Shown piece by piece: positions 32,871 through 43,904 of a stretch of 64,000 nt of DNA. The position numbers were made by a program, and so were the translations under genes. Numbering within the stretch: the stretch's first letter is position 1; each line of letters begins with the position of its first letter. The notes under the pieces were generated by a model, which worked only from the letters and a program-made list of their open reading frames with translations, was not told where the DNA came from and searched no databases. This DNA is from Actinoplanes sp040639655 (lineage in GTDB: Bacteria; Actinomycetota; Actinomycetes; Mycobacteriales; Micromonosporaceae), in contig NZ_JBFAAI010000040.1 of the NCBI RefSeq assembly GCF_040639655.1, forward strand, positions 22,336-86,335, in the 5' to 3' direction.

Positions 32871-34232
32871 GTGGGGACGACTGACGTGATCAACCCGGCG
32901 ACGGGGACGGTCTTCACGACCGTACCGTCGCTCGGGTTGGAGGAGACCGATGCGGCGATCGACCGCGCGGTGAAGGCCTTCGGTGAGTGGCGCCGGGTCT
33001 CGCCCGGGGACCGGGCGCGGCTTCTGCGCCGCTTCGCCGCGGTGGTCGAGGACCACATCGAGGAGCTGGCGCAGCTGGAGGTACGCAACGCGGGGCACAC
33101 CGCCGGCAACGCGCGATGGGAGGCCGGCAACGTCCGGGACGTGCTGAACTACTACGCGGGCGCACCGGAGCGGCTGTCCGGCCGGCAGATCCCGGTGTCC
33201 GGCGGTATCGACGTGACCTTCCACGAGCCGCTCGGCGTGGTCGGGATCATCGTGCCGTGGAACTTCCCGATGCCGATCGCCGGCTGGGGGTTCGCCCCGG
33301 CGCTGGCGGCGGGCAACACGGTGGTGCTCAAGCCCGCCGAGCTGACCCCGCTGACCGCGATCCGCCTCGCCGAACTGGCTCTCGAGGCCGGGCTGCCGGA
33401 GGGCGTGTTCCAGGTGCTGCCCGGTAAGGGCAGCGTGGTGGGACAGCGGTTCGTCACCCACCCGGCGGTCCGGAAGGTCTGCTTCACCGGGTCCACCGAG
33501 GTCGGCAAGTCGATCATGGCGGGCTGTGCCGACCAGGTGAAACGGGTGACCCTGGAGCTCGGCGGGAAGAGCGCCAACATCGTCTTCGCGGACGCCGACC
33601 TGGAGGCGGCGGCCGCCGCCGCGCCGGGTGCGGTCTTCGACAATGCGGGCCAGGACTGTTGCGCCCGTTCCCGGTTGCTCGTCGAGGCGTCCGTCTACGA
33701 GAGGTTCCTGAGCCTGCTGGAGCCGGCCGTCCGGAACTTCCGGGTGCTCGACCCGGCGGACGATTCCTCGGAGATGGGCCCACTGATCTCCTCCGGTCAA
33801 CGGGCCTCGGTGGCCTCCTATCTGGAGGACGCCGACGTGGCGTTCCAGGGATCGGCGCCCGAACAGGACGGCTGGTGGTTCCCGCCGACCGTGCTGCTGG
33901 CCGGCTCCACCGCCGACCGGCACTGGCGCGAGGAGATCTTCGGCCCGGTCGTCTCCGTGCTCCCGTTCCGTGACGAGGAGGAAGCGGTCCGGCTGGCGAA
34001 CGACACCGAGTACGGCCTCTCCGGCTCGCTCTGGACGCGAGACGTGGGCCGCGCGCTGCGGGTCTCCCGGGCTGTCGAGACCGGAGCACTGAGCGTCAAC
34101 AGCAACTCGTCGGTGCGGTACTGGACCCCGTTCGGCGGTATGAAGCAATCCGGCCTCGGGCGTGAACTCGGTCCGGACGCACTGCTGTCCTTCACCGACG
34201 TGAAGAACGTGTTCATCTCAACGGGAGACTGA
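32871..34232 (+). CDS. NAD(P)-dependent aldehyde dehydrogenase
   Basis: The product is 453 residues, the full ALDH fold. Cofactor segment IIVPWNFPMPIAGWGFAPAL, catalytic Glu near 229 in LELGGKSANIV and nucleophile Cys263 in NAGQDCCARSR (with a second Cys beside it) are all present. C-terminal EIFGPVVSVLPF is typical. In gamma-glutamylation pathways the equivalent enzyme (PuuC type) oxidises the gamma-glutamyl aldehyde. GTG 32871 is preferred because GAGG lies just upstream. GTG 32853 would add six residues. It lies 18 bases downstream of the synthetase gene and directly abuts the SDR gene. Confidence 0.93.
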   Translation: MGTTDVINPATGTVFTTVPSLGLEETDAAIDRAVKAFGEWRRVSPGDRARLLRRFAAVVEDHIEELAQLEVRNAGHTAGNARWEAGNVRDVLNYYAGAPERLSGRQIPVSGGIDVTFHEPLGVVGIIVPWNFPMPIAGWGFAPALAAGNTVVLKPAELTPLTAIRLAELALEAGLPEGVFQVLPGKGSVVGQRFVTHPAVRKVCFTGSTEVGKSIMAGCADQVKRVTLELGGKSANIVFADADLEAAAAAAPGAVFDNAGQDCCARSRLLVEASVYERFLSLLEPAVRNFRVLDPADDSSEMGPLISSGQRASVASYLEDADVAFQGSAPEQDGWWFPPTVLLAGSTADRHWREEIFGPVVSVLPFRDEEEAVRLANDTEYGLSGSLWTRDVGRALRVSRAVETGALSVNSNSSVRYWTPFGGMKQSGLGRELGPDALLSFTDVKNVFISTGD

Positions 34233-34997
34233 GTGAATCGCTTGCAGGACCGGATCGCCGTGATCACCGGCGCCGGCAGTGGAATCGGGCTGGCCACCGC
34301 CCGGCGGTTCGCCGCCGAGGGTGCGAAGGTCGTCGCCGTGGACATCTCCTCCGACGCCGGGAAGGCCGTGGCCGACGAGATCGGCGGCGAGTTCGTGGCC
34401 TGTGACGTCAGCGACGAGGAACAGGTCAAGGCGCTCTTCGACGGGGTCGCGGAGCGGCACGGCCGGGTCGACATCGCCTTCAACAACGCCGGCATCTCGC
34501 CGCCGGACGACGATTCGATCCTGGTCACCGGCCTGGACGCGTGGGAGCGCGTGCTCAAGGTCAACACGACGAGTGTCTTCTTCTGCTGCAAGTACGCAAT
34601 CCCGCACATGCAGCGGCAGGGCAAGGGCTCGATCATCAACACCGCGTCGTTCGTGGCCCTGCTCGGGGCGGCCACCTCGCAGATCGCCTACACGGCGAGC
34701 AAGGGCGGGGTGCTGGCGATGACCCGGGAGCTGGGCGTGCAGTTCGCCCGCGAAGGCATCCGGATCAACGCGCTGTGCCCCGGCCCGGTGGCGACCCCGT
34801 TGCTCATGGAGTTGTTCGCCAAGGACCCGGAGCGGGCCGCCCGGAGACTCGTGCACGTGCCGATGGGCCGTTTCGCCGAACCCGACGAGATCGCCGCCGC
34901 GGTGGCGTTCCTGGCGAGTGACGACGCATCCTTCATGACGGCGTCGCAGTTCGTCGTGGACGGCGGCATCACCGGAGCGTACGTAACTCCGCTGTGA
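34233..34997 (+). CDS. Short-chain dehydrogenase/reductase
   Basis: The product is 254 residues, a classical SDR. TGAGSGIG at 12-19 binds the dinucleotide, with D near 37 favouring NAD. NNAG is conserved, and the catalytic S/YxxxK is in NTASF and YTASKGG (Tyr near 153). GTG 34233 starts immediately after the aldehyde dehydrogenase stop with GGAG upstream. In this operon it could oxidise a gamma-glutamyl amino alcohol to the aldehyde used by the preceding enzyme. That is inference from context, since the SDR family is far too broad for a substrate call. Confidence 0.9.
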   Translation: MNRLQDRIAVITGAGSGIGLATARRFAAEGAKVVAVDISSDAGKAVADEIGGEFVACDVSDEEQVKALFDGVAERHGRVDIAFNNAGISPPDDDSILVTGLDAWERVLKVNTTSVFFCCKYAIPHMQRQGKGSIINTASFVALLGAATSQIAYTASKGGVLAMTRELGVQFAREGIRINALCPGPVATPLLMELFAKDPERAARRLVHVPMGRFAEPDEIAAAVAFLASDDASFMTASQFVVDGGITGAYVTPL

Positions 34998-35120
34998 GGT
35001 TTACCGACCCGCTAACGTGGGGTACGAGACTCCAAACGCCCAGCTCAAAAAGGTGTAAGGGGTCGAATCCCCGCCCGGACGGGTCAGATCCCCGTGTAGG
35101 TGGGACAGATGGACCCGTGA
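34998..35120. other. Intergenic segment with a tRNA T-arm-like remnant
   Basis: GGGGTCGAATCCCC (about 35059-35072) looks like a tRNA T-arm lacking one T, and GGGTCAGATCCCCG follows at about 35081. No acceptor or anticodon arm pairs with it, so no tRNA is called. It might be an old attachment-site remnant or just two small hairpins. Confidence 0.3.
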
Positions 35121-35146
35121 CGCGGCGCCGGTTCACCGGCGCCGCG
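35121..35146 (+). terminator. Hairpin terminator between the SDR and hydrolase genes
   Basis: CGCGGCGCCGG (35121-35131) and CCGGCGCCGCG (35136-35146) form a perfect 11-bp stem with a TTCA loop. It has no T run but is very stable. It should separate the permease-to-SDR transcript from the hydrolase genes. Confidence 0.8.
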
Positions 35147-35156
35147 CGCCTGTGAC

Positions 35157-35162
35157 TACGGT
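35157..35162 (+). promoter_or_regulatory. Leaderless -10 box for the hydrolase pair
   Basis: TACGGT starts exactly 12 bases before ATG 35169, which places the transcription start at or next to the initiation codon. The gene has no Shine-Dalgarno sequence. No clear -35 is seen, since that position lies in the preceding terminator. Confidence 0.55.
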
Positions 35163-35168
35163 GGTGCG

Positions 35169-35882
35169 ATGCGTCCGATCATCGGCATGACGTCCTATGT
35201 GATCCCGGCGGACTGGGGCGTCTGGAAAGACCTTCCGACGGCGCTGGTCCCGCACGACTACACCGAGGCGGTACGCCTGGCCGGTGGGCGCGCGGTGATC
35301 CTGCCACCGGACGATCACGACACGGACATCCTCGACCGGCTGGACGGCCTCGTCCTCACCGGCGGACCCGACCTGCACCCCTCGCTGTACGGCCAGGACC
35401 GCGGCCCGCACACGGTGACCCATGCCGAACGCGACACCGCCGAACTGCTCCTGTTGCGTACGGCTCTCGACCGGGATCTGCCGATCCTGGGCGTCTGCCG
35501 GGGCATGCAGCTGCTCACCGTCGCCGCGGGCGGCACCCTGCACCAGCATCTGCCGGACGTGCTCGGCCACGAGAAGCACCGTCCGGGCCCGGGCGTGTAC
35601 GGATCACAGCAGGCCGTACTCGAACCGGGCAGCCGGATCGCCGCCCTGATGGGCGATGACCTGACCATCAACTGCTTCCACCACCAGGGCGTCGCCGACC
35701 CGGGTTCGCTGAGCGTCACCGGACGGGCCTCCGACGGCCTGCCCGAAGTCGTCGAGGATCCGGAACGGCGTTTCGTACTCGGCGTCCAGTGGCATCCGGA
35801 GGTGAGCCGTGACCGGCGCCTCTTCGGCGCCCTGGTGGCGGCGGCCTCGAAGGAGCTCACGAAAGCATGCGCAGACCGCTGA
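35169..35882 (+). CDS. Gamma-glutamyl-GABA hydrolase-like class I amidotransferase (PuuD family), copy 1
   Basis: The product is 237 residues, a peptidase C26 fold. The nucleophile Cys near 110 is in ILGVCRGMQLL, and His/Glu of the triad are in VQWHPE near 207-210. GGPDLHPSLYG precedes it. Family members release glutamate from gamma-glutamyl amides such as gamma-glutamyl-GABA. This would complete the pathway begun by the synthetase upstream. A terminator separates it from that operon, and it appears to be transcribed from its own leaderless promoter. It overlaps the second copy by 16 bases. Confidence 0.91.
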   Translation: MRPIIGMTSYVIPADWGVWKDLPTALVPHDYTEAVRLAGGRAVILPPDDHDTDILDRLDGLVLTGGPDLHPSLYGQDRGPHTVTHAERDTAELLLLRTALDRDLPILGVCRGMQLLTVAAGGTLHQHLPDVLGHEKHRPGPGVYGSQQAVLEPGSRIAALMGDDLTINCFHHQGVADPGSLSVTGRASDGLPEVVEDPERRFVLGVQWHPEVSRDRRLFGALVAAASKELTKACADR

Positions 35883-36601
35883 TCGGACTTACCGCCTACG
35901 CCGAACACATCCACCACGGCCGTAACGACCTGATGGCCGCGATGCTGCCGATGAACTACGTGAAGGCGGTGCACGCGACCGGTGGCCGGGCCGTCCTGAT
36001 CACCCCCGACGAGCCCGGCACCGATGTGCTGGAGTCACTCGACGGCATCGTCTTCTGCGGCGGCGGCGACATCGACCCGGCCAACTGGGGTGCCCCGCGG
36101 CACCCGGCCACCGAGGCCGACACGGTCCGCGACGCCTCCGAGCTGTTGCTGATGCGTGCCGCCCTGGAGGCCGACATGCCGATCCTGGGCGTCTGCCGGG
36201 GCATGCAGCTGATGGCCGTGGCCACCGGTGGCTCGCTGCACCAGCACCTGCCCGACCTGGTCGGCCACGAGCGGCACCGGGCCGCCGCCGGTACCGACCC
36301 GCTCGCCGCCGGCTCCTCCGACTTCGGCCGGCACGACGTGGTCGTCGAGGACGGCACGGCGTCGCACCGTCTGTTCGGCCGCGCCCTCACGGTGAACTCG
36401 TTCCACCATCAGGCGATCGCCGATCCGGGTGAGTTCCGTCCGGTCGGCTGGTGCCCGGACGATCAGGTCGTCGAGATCGTCGAACACCCCGGCAAGTCCT
36501 TCGCACTGGGCGTGCAGTGGCACCCGGAACGCACCGCCGACCTGCGGACCTTCGCCGCCCTGGCCGACGCCGCGGCACGGGATCGGGCCAGCGTCGCTTG
36601 A
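35867..36601 (+). CDS. Gamma-glutamyl-GABA hydrolase-like class I amidotransferase (PuuD family), copy 2
   Basis: The product is 244 residues, a tandem paralogue of the preceding gene. The triad is intact: Cys near 110 in ILGVCRGMQLM and His/Glu in VQWHPE near 218. The two proteins share the MRxxIGxT start, LLLMRAAL-type helix and LHQHLPD segment but differ in the middle, suggesting an old duplication with diverged specificity. The 16-base overlap implies translational coupling. Two hydrolases for one synthetase may mean two gamma-glutamyl products are handled. Confidence 0.91.
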   Translation: MRRPLIGLTAYAEHIHHGRNDLMAAMLPMNYVKAVHATGGRAVLITPDEPGTDVLESLDGIVFCGGGDIDPANWGAPRHPATEADTVRDASELLLMRAALEADMPILGVCRGMQLMAVATGGSLHQHLPDLVGHERHRAAAGTDPLAAGSSDFGRHDVVVEDGTASHRLFGRALTVNSFHHQAIADPGEFRPVGWCPDDQVVEIVEHPGKSFALGVQWHPERTADLRTFAALADAAARDRASVA

Positions 36602-36686
36602 CGAGCGGCCGCCCCGGCGCGGTGTTAACGTGCCACCGGGCCGGCTGAGCCGTTCCGGTCCCCGTGGATCCGTGGGAGGCAGACCG

Positions 36687-40218
<3,532 letters not shown>

Positions 40219-40232
<14 letters not shown>

Positions 40233-40557
40233 CCCAGGGCTGCCCGCCGAGCCCGGAGATGTCGAGGACCCGGCGGACCCGGTCGGAGGGCAGCACCTCG
40301 AGCGTGCCCGGATAGTGGTCGGCCAGACGGACCAGCGCGTGGATCGCGGCCGAGTCGAAGAACGTGACCGCCCGCAGGTCGATGGTGGCGCCGGTGACCC
40401 GCTCGGGGGTGGCCGCCTTGAGGAGCGCGTCGGCGGTTGCCATGTCGACCTCGCCGGTCACTGTGACGGTGACCCGGTCCCCGGCAACCTCGCCGACCGC
40501 GGAGAAGTCCGGGTCCGCACCCTCGTGATCCACGCCGAATACGATTTCACAGCGCAC
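40219..40557 (-). CDS. STAS-domain anti-anti-sigma-like protein
   Basis: The product is about 112 residues. The STAS fold is visible: VTVTVTGEVDMATADALLKA, then IDLRAVTFFDSAAIHALVRL, where DSA carries the serine expected to be phosphorylated in SpoIIAA/RsbV proteins. It converges on the preceding multidomain gene with a 14-base overlap, so it is a natural candidate substrate for that protein's PP2C phosphatase and RsbW-like kinase. The start is uncertain: GTG 40557 or GTG 40533, neither with a ribosome binding site. The longer frame to 40632 runs into the map promoter. Confidence 0.8.
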
Positions 40558-40601
40558 CGGGGGCGGCAAGGACGGGGCCCGGTGGTGGATCGGCCGCCGG
40601 A

Positions 40602-40607
40602 TAGGCT
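40602..40607 (+). promoter_or_regulatory. Leaderless -10 box of map
   Basis: TAGGCT starts exactly 12 bases before ATG 40614, so transcription should begin at the A of the start codon. The gene lacks a ribosome binding site. The -35 region is not recognisable. Confidence 0.6.
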
Positions 40608-40613
40608 GTTCCC

Positions 40614-41471
40614 ATGACGGTACGTGCCCCACTCGTGCCGGGAAAACAGTCGCGTGAGCGATCGGTCCCGGCCCATATCGTCCGCCCGGAATATGTGGGT
40701 AAGAAGCGACCCCGCGAGTGGCGCGGCTCGCACGTGCAGACCGCCGAGACGATCGAGAAGATGCGGATCGCCGGCCGGATCGCGGCGCAGGCCACCCAGC
40801 TCGCCGGGGAGCACTGCAAACCCGGCGTGACCACCGACGAAATCGACCGGGTGGTGCACGAGTTCCTGCTCGACCACGGCGCCTACCCGTCGACGCTCGG
40901 ATACAAGGGTTTTCCGAAGTCCTGCTGCACGTCGCTCAACGAGGTGATCTGCCACGGCATCCCGGACTCCACCGTGCTCGAGGACGGCGACATCATCAAC
41001 GTCGACGTCACCGCCTACCTGAACGGTGTGCACGGCGACACCGACGCGACCTTCTGCGTGGGCGACGTGAGCGAGGAGGCCCGGCTACTGGTCGAGCGCA
41101 CGCACGAGGCGATGATGCGGGGCATCCGTGCGGTCGCGCCGGGCCGCCCGATCAACGCGATCGGCCGGGTCATCGAGGCGTACGCGCGGCGGTTCGGGTA
41201 CGGCGTGGTGCGTGACTTCACCGGCCACGGGATCGGCGAGACCTTCCACTCCGGGCTGTACGTGCCGCATTACGACAACCCGCAGCTCACCACGGTCATG
41301 GAACCCGGCATGACGTTCACCGTCGAGCCGATGATCACCCTGGGCACTTACGAGTACGAGTTGTGGCGCGACGGCTGGACCGTCGTGACCCGGGACCGCC
41401 GGTGGACGGCCCAGTTCGAGCACACGCTGGTGGTCACCGAGGACGGTTACGAGATCCTGACCCTTCCGTAA
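40614..41471 (+). CDS. map: Type I methionine aminopeptidase
   Basis: The product is 285 residues. It removes the initiator methionine from new proteins. Metal ligands are in INVDVTAYLNGVHGDTDATF (two Asp), FTGHGIGETFH (His), MTFTVEPMI (Glu) and the terminal QFEHTLVVTEDG (Glu). The roughly 40-residue N-terminal extension with VGKKRPREWRG matches the actinobacterial type 1c form, which carries an SH3-binding-like motif. The sequence NEVICHGIP is conserved. It probably has a leaderless message (see the TAGGCT box). Confidence 0.95.
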   Translation: MTVRAPLVPGKQSRERSVPAHIVRPEYVGKKRPREWRGSHVQTAETIEKMRIAGRIAAQATQLAGEHCKPGVTTDEIDRVVHEFLLDHGAYPSTLGYKGFPKSCCTSLNEVICHGIPDSTVLEDGDIINVDVTAYLNGVHGDTDATFCVGDVSEEARLLVERTHEAMMRGIRAVAPGRPINAIGRVIEAYARRFGYGVVRDFTGHGIGETFHSGLYVPHYDNPQLTTVMEPGMTFTVEPMITLGTYEYELWRDGWTVVTRDRRWTAQFEHTLVVTEDGYEILTLP

Positions 41472-41494
41472 GGGCGGTCGGTCTTCAAGGGCGC

Positions 41495-42220
41495 TCAGTC
41501 GAACAGGGCACCGAGCCGGCCGTCCACCGGACGGCCGCGCGCGGTCAGCTCCTCGGCCTGATATTTCAGGATCGCCCCGAGTTCCTGGATGTCGGCCGCG
41601 GCCACCCCGGTGTGCCGCACCGCGTCGGCCGCGTTGCGGAAGTAGGTGCGGGTCAGGAATCCGGCGACCAGGGCGGCGTGCAGTCTGGCCTCGGCCATCA
41701 GGATCAGGGCGGCGTCCGTGTCGTACCACTGGGCGAGGCGTACGGCCCGCATGTGCGCGTTGCTGGCGACCGCCCAGTTCTGCCGGGCCAGCCCGGTGAA
41801 CTCCATGGGCCGGGCCTCGGCCAGCAGGTTGAGGTGAGCCTCACGCCGGGTCTTGAACCATCCCTGCGGGTCGTGCAGCGGCAACGTGGTGATGAAGGCG
41901 TCGGCTTCCAGCGGCCACCGTGGCGTCAGCACCCGGGCCTGCATCAGACCCTCCTCGGCGCACATCACCCGCAGGTCCACGGGAATGCCGTCGACCTTGC
42001 GCCGGGTCGGTCGGGGGCCGGTCCGGGGGCGGAAGGTGACAGCCACGAAGTTGACGTCGCTGCTGTCGGTGTCGTCGCCGTGCGCCATCGACCCGCACAG
42101 TGCGAGGGACTGGATGTCGGCGGACCAGCGTTCCTGCAGAGCGTCGCGCAGCCGGATCGCGAGCGACCCGCGGGGCGTGGTGGTGTCGGGCTCGGCGATC
42201 ACGCTTTCATTCTCGGCCAT
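41495..42220 (-). CDS. Nucleotidyltransferase-fold protein with altered catalytic motif
   Basis: The product is 241 residues. The N-terminal segment LALCGSMAHGDDTDSSDVN matches the GS-x-AxG-x(n)-SD-x-D core of the polymerase-beta nucleotidyltransferase superfamily, but the second catalytic Asp is replaced by Asn (SDVN where SDID is usual). A helical C-terminal half of about 110 residues follows. It could be an inactive or metal-altered relative of aminoglycoside- or MNT-type transferases, and its target is unknown. It converges on map with 23 bases between, and the DUF4439 gene lies 25 bases upstream on the same strand. Confidence 0.75.
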   Translation of the reverse strand: MAENESVIAEPDTTTPRGSLAIRLRDALQERWSADIQSLALCGSMAHGDDTDSSDVNFVAVTFRPRTGPRPTRRKVDGIPVDLRVMCAEEGLMQARVLTPRWPLEADAFITTLPLHDPQGWFKTRREAHLNLLAEARPMEFTGLARQNWAVASNAHMRAVRLAQWYDTDAALILMAEARLHAALVAGFLTRTYFRNAADAVRHTGVAAADIQELGAILKYQAEELTARGRPVDGRLGALFD

Positions 42221-42245
42221 CCGCCTCGGCCGGGGGGCCTGATCA

Positions 42246-42671
42246 TCAGCCCGGGCGGCCCGGGAACGCCATGGTCAGCGGGGTGACCTCGGAGATCCGC
42301 CGCCAGCGGGTCGCACGAACTGCGGAGTCGGTCAAATGCGACAGTGCGTCCGTCCGCTCGTCCCCCTCGGTGACCGCGAGCAGAGCCCGCCAGGCCTGGG
42401 CCACGCCGTCCTCGACGTGGACGGCCAGTTTGAGCGCGCCCTCCCGGTCGGTGACCTCGAACGGCAGCCGGTACGCCGCGGGCTGCGGAGCCGTACTGGC
42501 CTTCAGCTGGTCGAGCCGGGCCACCAGGGCGTCGCGGCGGGCCCGGTGTTCCAGGTCCGCGGACCGGGCGCGCGACACCTCGTCGGTGTTCTCCAGGTGC
42601 ACGCCGATCACGCCGTACGCATAGATGGCCGCCTCCTCGGCGGCGAGGGCTGCGGCGAGTTGTTCGGTCAC
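42246..42671 (-). CDS. DUF4439 ferritin-like protein
   Basis: The product is 141 residues, nearly all helical. N-terminal AALAAEEAAIYAYGVIGVHL and the central REGALKLAVHVEDGVAQAWRAL follow the DUF4439 pattern, a ferritin-like four-helix bundle found beside rimP in many actinobacteria. The conserved Glu residues could bind metal, but no function is known. The start is GTG 42671. It is one of two short minus-strand genes divergent from rimP, with the lipoprotein gene 18 bases upstream. Confidence 0.82.
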   Translation of the reverse strand: MTEQLAAALAAEEAAIYAYGVIGVHLENTDEVSRARSADLEHRARRDALVARLDQLKASTAPQPAAYRLPFEVTDREGALKLAVHVEDGVAQAWRALLAVTEGDERTDALSHLTDSAVRATRWRRISEVTPLTMAFPGRPG

Positions 42672-42689
42672 GGGGCGAAGAATAGTTGG

Positions 42690-43139
42690 TCAGCGCAGCG
42701 CTTCGGCGTGTGTGGCGCGGCAGGCGGCGATCGACCCGGCCAGAGCGGCCCGCTCGGCCGGTGCGGCCTTGCAGGCGGCGGCCGCGGTCTTCTGGGCGGC
42801 CTGCTCGGCCTTACGGAGCGTGGCCGTGGTCTCGGCGGCACCGGCCGGGGCGGACCCGGACGGACCGGCCGACGGAAGGGCCGCGCCGATCACCCTGGCG
42901 AGTTCGGCGGCGTGCGCCCGGTGGTCCTCGGCCAGTGGCGTCAGCCGGCCGGCGAGATCGGGCTGCGCGAGGATCGCCCGATCGTAGGATGCGGCAAGTG
43001 CCAGAGCCTCGTCGAGCAGGGGTTGCAGGGCGTCCGGCCGGGGTGCGGGCTCGGGCTCGCGGTCGAGGATCCCGCAGCCGGCGAGCGCGGCGGAACCCGC
43101 CAGGGCGCCGAGGAGGAGCCGCCGTGAAGTCGTCTGCAC
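42690..43139 (-). CDS. Small secreted lipoprotein (DUF4439-associated)
   Basis: The product is 149 residues. A basic start with twin-arginine-like SRRLLLGALAG, a hydrophobic stretch and the lipobox SAALAGC indicate a lipoprotein attached at Cys22. The mature part is Ala-rich and helical (LLDEALALAASYDRAIL), like the DUF4439 neighbour. Function is unknown. The start is GTG 43139. The gene pair divergent from rimP is conserved in actinobacteria, which hints at a shared but unidentified role. Confidence 0.8.
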   Translation of the reverse strand: MQTTSRRLLLGALAGSAALAGCGILDREPEPAPRPDALQPLLDEALALAASYDRAILAQPDLAGRLTPLAEDHRAHAAELARVIGAALPSAGPSGSAPAGAAETTATLRKAEQAAQKTAAAACKAAPAERAALAGSIAACRATHAEALR

Positions 43140-43280
43140 GGGGCACAGTCAACACCATCCGGTGCGGCGCCGCTCCGCCCCGGCGGGCGGCACGTTACGC
43201 TCACCGCCAGCCGCGGGGCCTCATGCTGCCCGGCGGCATATAGTCGTTCCTGCGAGAAAGCTAGCGAGAGGTCGAGCCCG

Positions 43281-43904
43281 ATGACGCAGCGTGGTCGCGC
43301 CGGGGCCCGGCCCGGTGGCCGCCCCGGCGGTAACCGCCGTTCCCAGCCGGAGACCCGGAGCACCTCAGTTCCTCCCCGCGTCGATCTGACAGCGGCCCGC
43401 GCCCGGCTCCGCGAGGTGGTCGAGCCGGTCGTCGCGAAGGCCGGTTACGACCTGGAGGACCTGGCGCTCAGCCGGGCCGGCCGCCGGTTCGTGGTGCGGG
43501 TCCTGGTCGACACCGACGGCGGTATCAGCCTGGACGACGTGGCGGTGGTGTCCCGGGAGATCTCCGAGGCGCTCGACGCGGCCGAGGAGTCCGGCGGCGA
43601 GGTCCTGGCCGGGGAGTATCAGCTCGAGGTCGGCTCGCCCGGTGTGGACCGGCCGCTCACCGAGCCACGGCACTGGCGGCGCAACACCGGCCGCCTGGTG
43701 GCGGTCAACGGGCTGATCGGCCGGGTGGTCTCGGCCGGCGACGCCGGCGTGGTGCTCGACGTGGACGGTACGACGCGCGAGATCGGCTTCGCCGAGCTCG
43801 GCGCGGGCAAGGTCCAGATCGAGTTCAAGCGTATGGACGAAGCCGAGTTCGACGAGTCCGACGACGACGAAGAAGACGACGACGAAGGGGAGGGCGAGGA
43901 ATGA
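43281..43904 (+). CDS. rimP: Ribosome maturation factor RimP
   Basis: The product is 207 residues, longer than the usual 150-180 because of a basic N-terminal tail (RGRAGARPGGRPGGNRR) and an acidic C-terminal tail (ESDDDEEDDDEGEGEE). The core has VVEPVVAKAGYDLEDL and VLVDTDGGISLDDVAVVSR, then VGSPGVDRPLTEPRH, all RimP signatures. It assists 30S assembly. ATG 43281 starts the rimP-nusA-ylxR-infB operon. Its stop overlaps the nusA start by four bases (ATGA). Confidence 0.95.
   Translation: MTQRGRAGARPGGRPGGNRRSQPETRSTSVPPRVDLTAARARLREVVEPVVAKAGYDLEDLALSRAGRRFVVRVLVDTDGGISLDDVAVVSREISEALDAAEESGGEVLAGEYQLEVGSPGVDRPLTEPRHWRRNTGRLVAVNGLIGRVVSAGDAGVVLDVDGTTREIGFAELGAGKVQIEFKRMDEAEFDESDDDEEDDDEGEGEE

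Noticed and set aside
34998..35100. tRNA gene
   Set aside because: Only a T-arm-like sequence is present, and it lacks a T; no acceptor, D or anticodon arm can be folded around it.
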